Origin: JAAYZQ01 sp034428935
GTDB taxonomy: Bacteria; Chloroflexota; Anaerolineae; JAAYZQ01
Direction of reading: 5' to 3'
NCBI GenBank assembly: GCA_034428935.1
Contig: DAOUHB010000221.1
Span: forward strand, 1 to 44,272
Length of the DNA: 44,272 bases
The position numbers and the translations under genes were made by a program. Below, piece by piece: positions 40,756 to 44,272 of this stretch (within the stretch, counting starts at the first letter, position 1; each line of letters begins with the position of its first letter). The notes below the pieces were generated by a model. The model had not been told where the DNA came from and ran no database searches. It worked only from the letters and a program-made list of their open reading frames with translations.

Positions 40756-42624
40756 GTGAAACACAGACACAGGCCTTTTCGGCTCGGTGGTGCCTTGCCG
40801 GGGATGGAGCTCTACGGCTATGAAGGCCGGGGGCGCCGGCAGATAAAGCACAGGGCGGCAGGCCTGGCACTGTTGCTGGTCCTGCTGTGGGCGACCTGCT
40901 CCGCGGCGGAGGCGCAAGAGACGGCCGTCATCCTGGCCGATCCGGCCGACCCCTACCACACCCTGGCCCGGGAGATGGCCGCGGCGGAGGGGCTGCCCCT
41001 GGTCGAGAGCCTGGACGAAGCCCTGGCACGGGAGCCCGTCTATCTCCTGTGGGTCGTCTCGCCCGACCACCTGTCGGACGAGGTGCTGGTGGCCTTTGGC
41101 CTGGCGATGCGCGGCAGGGAGCCGGCGATTTCCACGGGCATCATCAGCGGCAATAGCATGGAGCAGGCCCGGGCGCTCTGGCAGCGGGCGTCCGAGGTAC
41201 GCGGCGCGGAGGTCTATGCCGCCAACTCGGCCAATCCAGCAGGCCACCGCAAGGCCGAGATCCTGGGGCCGGAGGGGAGCAGACAGCCCCTGACCAAGTC
41301 GCGGTTCCTGGCCAGCCTGGCCGCAGCCGATTACCTGACCTTTACCGGCCACGGCAGCCAGACCACCCTATACCTGGAGGAAGGGGTGGCCGTGCGGGCG
41401 GCGGATCTGCCCAGGCTGGGGCCGGTGGTGGTCGCCACGGGGAGCTGCAACACCTTTCGCCTCTGGGAAGAGAACTCCCTGGCCCTGGCCCTGGTCAGCC
41501 GGGGCGCGGCGGCCTATGCCGGCTTTGCCTACAGCCCCAACGAGGGCTACCTGCTGGGCGAGTTCGAGGGGCTGCCCCTGCGCTATACCTGGCCCGAGTT
41601 CCCGGCCGGCCACGCCATCCAGGTGCAAAACCAGGGCACGCTGGCCGGCTTTGCCAGCTTTCCCTACTATTATCTGCTGGGCGATCCGCGCCTGGCCCTC
41701 CAGGCAGAAGCACCGTACCAGCTCGTGGAGGACCGGGCCGAGGACGGCGGCCGGATCCAGCGCTACGCCGGCGCGCCGGCGGGCGTGGTCCCGGTGCGGG
41801 TGGCGGGCGGCGCCCGCTACTCTTTCGTCGAAGTCGAGGGCGTGACGGCGGGCTGGGAGGGCCAGCTCTTTTACAACGCCCGCCTGCAAATGGCTGACGT
41901 CGGCCCCGACAAGTTCCTGCTGTTTGAGCACCAGGGCGGCGATTTTGTCCTGCGCCTGCGCCCCGAGCCCTCCTGGCTGTGGGTGGTGGGCGACACCCTC
42001 CTCGACAGCCTGGACAACACGCTTCTTTTCCTGCAGGATCACGGCGGGGCGATGATGTTCCTCGCGGCTGCCGGGCTGCTGTTGCTGCTCGCCCTGTTCT
42101 GGCAGGCACGCAGGGGCGGGGACAGGGCGGCGACGCTGCGCAGACTGGGCCTTGCCGCCCTTCCGGGCCTGGCAGCGGCGGCGCTGCACGCGGTCTATGC
42201 CCTGGCCCGCATCGATGCTCTGACCATCACGTCCAAGAACGTGAGCCTGAGCATCCTGTTTCCGACCAGCACCTTTGTCGTCGTCACCTGTGGCGCGTTC
42301 TTGTTCCTCCACGCCCGCTCCTGGCGGGGCCGTGCCTTTGCCCTGGCCGTGGGGACGCTGCCCGCGCTGGCCCCGGCCCTCTTGCTCTTTGCCGTGATGA
42401 CCGTCCTGGACGAGTTGGTCCTGGGCAGCCGGCTGGGAACAGGACCGTGGAACAACCGGATGGCCCTTCAGGCGCTGATCACCCTGCCCGTTCTGGCGCT
42501 GCCCCTGGCAGCCGGCCTGGCCTTGCTGCTGCGATGGGATCGCGGCGCCCGTGGGCGGGGCGCGCCCGTTCCGCCTTCTCGCCGCCCGGGCGAGATCCCT
42601 AGGCGTGCAGACGCACAAAATTGA
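40756..42624 (+). CDS. Gingipain-like (C25/clan CD) protease domain with membrane helices
   Basis: The GTG at 40756 follows GGAG and gives 622 residues; ATG 40804 would shorten it by 16. A signal segment (LALLLVLLWATCSAAEAQ) precedes an outer domain. There FTGHGSQTT (His199) and VVATGSCNTF (Cys231) have the spacing and sequence of the His-Cys dyad of C25 gingipain-like peptidases. SRGAAAYAGFAYSPNEGY and YYYLLGDPRLAL follow, also as in that family. The C-terminal third has about six membrane helices. It would be a membrane-embedded protease with its catalytic domain outside. Its substrate is unknown and activity is inferred. Confidence 0.75.
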   Translation: MKHRHRPFRLGGALPGMELYGYEGRGRRQIKHRAAGLALLLVLLWATCSAAEAQETAVILADPADPYHTLAREMAAAEGLPLVESLDEALAREPVYLLWVVSPDHLSDEVLVAFGLAMRGREPAISTGIISGNSMEQARALWQRASEVRGAEVYAANSANPAGHRKAEILGPEGSRQPLTKSRFLASLAAADYLTFTGHGSQTTLYLEEGVAVRAADLPRLGPVVVATGSCNTFRLWEENSLALALVSRGAAAYAGFAYSPNEGYLLGEFEGLPLRYTWPEFPAGHAIQVQNQGTLAGFASFPYYYLLGDPRLALQAEAPYQLVEDRAEDGGRIQRYAGAPAGVVPVRVAGGARYSFVEVEGVTAGWEGQLFYNARLQMADVGPDKFLLFEHQGGDFVLRLRPEPSWLWVVGDTLLDSLDNTLLFLQDHGGAMMFLAAAGLLLLLALFWQARRGGDRAATLRRLGLAALPGLAAAALHAVYALARIDALTITSKNVSLSILFPTSTFVVVTCGAFLFLHARSWRGRAFALAVGTLPALAPALLLFAVMTVLDELVLGSRLGTGPWNNRMALQALITLPVLALPLAAGLALLLRWDRGARGRGAPVPPSRRPGEIPRRADAQN

Positions 42625-42641
42625 TCTGGAGGCAATGACTC

Positions 42642-43388
42642 ATGAGAGACGCCGCAGTTTCCAAGCCAGGCGCAGATCAAGATTCCACGAGCCGTGGGAT
42701 CCAGGATCTGGCGGTCATCGAGACCATCCTGCGCAACCGCTACCACTTTTTCCAGGAGATCCGCGACGGGATCGGGCTCAACGACAAGATGCGGGCCATG
42801 CTGATATCGAGCGTCCTCTTTCTGGCGCTGTATGGCGCGGTCCTGGGCTCGACCCATAGCCTGTGGCAGACGCTCAGCTCGGCAGCCAAGCTGCCGCTGC
42901 TGTTCCTGGCGACGCTCATCGTCTGCTCGCCCACGCTCTACTTTTTCAACGTGCTCTTTGGCTCTAACCAGAGCCTGACCCAGAACGTCGCCCTGATGCT
43001 CACGGCCATCACCGTCACCGCCGTCCTGCTCCTCAGTTTTGCGCCCATCGTCGTCTTCTTTTTGCTTACGACCGCGGGCTACCAGTTCTTCAAGCTTCTG
43101 AACGTTACGATCTTTGCCGTGTGCGGCATTGTCGGCGTGATATTCTTGGCGCAGGGAATGAAGATCGTCTCGTCGGCGGGCAAGGAGGGGGCCTCGGCCC
43201 GGCGTTGGGTTTTGTGGCTGTGGGTGCTGGTCTATGCCTTCGTTGGCAGCCAGATGGCCTGGACGCTGCGGCCGTTCATCGGTGCGCCGAGCATGAAGTT
43301 CGAGCTGTTCCGCCAGTTGGGGGGCAACTTTTACACCAACGTCTTTGCCAGCATTGGCGAGATCTTGGGCTTTTTCGTGGTGCGCTAG
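42642..43388 (+). CDS. Conserved multi-pass membrane protein
   Basis: The 248-residue protein has a soluble N terminus with FFQEIRDGIGLNDKMRAML, then six or so membrane helices with LALYGAVLGS, KLPLLFLATLIVCSPTLYFF and FFKLLNVTIFAVCGIVG. I have seen this pattern in proteins of cyanobacteria, planctomycetes and Chloroflexota, often mislabelled as actin-binding WH2 proteins. The function is unknown. GGAGG precedes the ATG, 17 nt after the protease gene. It may belong to the same operon. Confidence 0.82.
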   Translation: MRDAAVSKPGADQDSTSRGIQDLAVIETILRNRYHFFQEIRDGIGLNDKMRAMLISSVLFLALYGAVLGSTHSLWQTLSSAAKLPLLFLATLIVCSPTLYFFNVLFGSNQSLTQNVALMLTAITVTAVLLLSFAPIVVFFLLTTAGYQFFKLLNVTIFAVCGIVGVIFLAQGMKIVSSAGKEGASARRWVLWLWVLVYAFVGSQMAWTLRPFIGAPSMKFELFRQLGGNFYTNVFASIGEILGFFVVR

Positions 43389-43418
43389 GCAGCAGGGATA
43401 GGGAAGCGAGGATAAGAG

Positions 43419-44272
43419 ATGTCGAGTCAAAATCAAGGAAACGATCGATCGACGACGGACCAGATCCTGGACCTGCTACTGGACGCCCTGGCGGAGCGCC
43501 AGCGGGCCCGCCGGGCGCAGGGGACGACAGTGCCCCGTACCCCGGACACGGCCCGGCCGGCGCCGCAGCCAGACCCGCGGCCGGCTGCCGCGAAACAACC
43601 CGGACCCGGCGAGCCCATCGCCCCGCCCATGCCGACGCCCCGGCCCGCGCCACCGGCTGCCGAGGTGCGCCGGCCGAGCCCTGTCGCCCAGCGTCCCGGG
43701 GCACCGCCACCGCGATGGCCCGAGCCCGAGCCAGGAGATGAGGGCTGGGTGCCGCCACCCAGGCTGCCGAGCATCGACATGGGCAAGATGCTGTGGCGAA
43801 TGGCGCTGCTGGTGGTCCTGCTCCTCGTGCTTGTCAACATTCCGGTGAACGAGTATGGCGTCAGCCTGGCGCGGATCATGCCCGAATCGTCGTCGCTCAT
43901 CATCCGCGACGGGCTGGTTCTCAAGGGCAGCGGGCCCGAGTTCTACATGCTGGAGAACAACACACTGCGCTGGATCAGCAGCATGGACGCCTTCGAGCAC
44001 CTGGGGCTGACCTGGGCGGATGTGCACGTCGTCGAGGACAGCTTCCTGGAGCGGTTCGAGGAGGGGCGAGCCATCCACGTCCTACTCAAGTGCGGGGGGA
44101 GCGATCACATCTACCGGCTGGAGAACGACCAGAAGCGCTGGATCAAGGACATTGACACGTTCCTGGCCGAGGGGCACGTCTGGGAGGACGTGCGCATGGT
44201 AGGCTGCAACTACTTGCGCAACCTGCCCACAGGGCCGTCGATTCCGGAGGATGCGGGGGTGGGGCCGGAGCC
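43419..44272 (+). CDS. Proline-rich single-pass membrane protein, 3' end outside the window
   Basis: The frame is open from the ATG at 43419 to the right edge (284 codons seen). Residues about 25-125 are Pro/Arg/Ala-rich and probably disordered. One membrane helix follows (MALLVVLLLVLVNIP). The outer part has two similar segments, FYMLENNTLRWISSMDAFEHLGL and IYRLENDQKRWIKDIDTFLAEGH, each with a Leu-Glu-Asn-x-x-x-x-Arg-Trp-Ile core. Such repeats occur in exported proteins with cell-wall or adhesion-like roles, but I cannot name the domain. The start lies 30 nt after the previous gene, with AGCGAGGATAAGAG upstream. Confidence 0.8.
   Translation, partial: MSSQNQGNDRSTTDQILDLLLDALAERQRARRAQGTTVPRTPDTARPAPQPDPRPAAAKQPGPGEPIAPPMPTPRPAPPAAEVRRPSPVAQRPGAPPPRWPEPEPGDEGWVPPPRLPSIDMGKMLWRMALLVVLLLVLVNIPVNEYGVSLARIMPESSSLIIRDGLVLKGSGPEFYMLENNTLRWISSMDAFEHLGLTWADVHVVEDSFLERFEEGRAIHVLLKCGGSDHIYRLENDQKRWIKDIDTFLAEGHVWEDVRMVGCNYLRNLPTGPSIPEDAGVGPE

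Overview
The window is about 44 kb of high-GC, gene-dense bacterial chromosome. Several features suggest a Chloroflexota member (Anaerolineae/Caldilineae type): an exported protein with an NBR1-type Ig-like domain, a type 2-like isoleucyl-tRNA synthetase under a T-box, TroA-type metal uptake with permeases carrying C-terminal regulator-like extensions, and DUF3352, HAAS and YugP-like proteins. This assignment is inference from gene content; no rRNA, tRNA or phylogenetic marker analysis was possible. I saw no insertion sequence, prophage, CRISPR array or tRNA gene.

Region 1 (1-10081, all minus strand) is the most unusual part. It looks like one tightly coupled operon of ten genes, starting at a sigma70-like promoter at 10099-10127 and running off the left edge. 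It encodes four radical-SAM enzymes with C-terminal SPASM or SPASM-like cysteines, a fifth HemN/HemW-like radical-SAM enzyme, two small PqqD-like proteins (candidate peptide-recognition elements), a U32-peptidase-like protein with extra cysteines, and a membrane-anchored Ser/Thr kinase. The tenth gene encodes a Tat-exported lipoprotein with an NBR1-type Ig domain and four copies of a six-residue Cys-Gly-Cys-x-x-Asp repeat at its C terminus. My reading is a RiPP-like pathway that modifies the Cys/Asp tail of a folded surface lipoprotein before Tat export. I do not recognise it as a described system.

Region 2 (10182-18099, plus strand) holds two complete metal-uptake systems in tandem. A DtxR/MntR-type repressor, with a perfect palindrome over its own -10 box, precedes TroA-TroB-TroC-TroD-like genes. 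A Fur/Zur-type repressor then precedes ZnuA-ZnuC-ZnuB-like genes. Region 3 (18207-21662) is a polyphosphate module: a CYTH-CHAD protein and two tandem PPK2 kinases, one with an acidic tail and one with a lysine-rich tail.

Region 4 (21659-31097, mostly minus) is housekeeping: rluD-like, lspA, a DksA/TraR-type zinc-finger protein, then a T-box-controlled alaX-ileS operon. The synthetase has the swapped GVHH version of the HIGH motif. A decayed cobO-like fragment lies on the plus strand upstream of the T-box promoter. An App1-type phosphatase, an RNase H-like protein and a metallo-beta-lactamase-fold hydrolase follow.

Region 5 (31075-44272) has a two-component system, a penicillin-acylase-family hydrolase, two related small membrane proteins, and a divergent intergenic region with four 11-bp direct repeats resembling a PhoP/PhoB box in front of a small cysteine-rich protein. 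It also has a YugP-like membrane protease and a DUF3352 lipoprotein. The end is a PadR-HAAS-gingipain-like protease operon, a conserved multi-pass membrane protein and a truncated proline-rich membrane protein.
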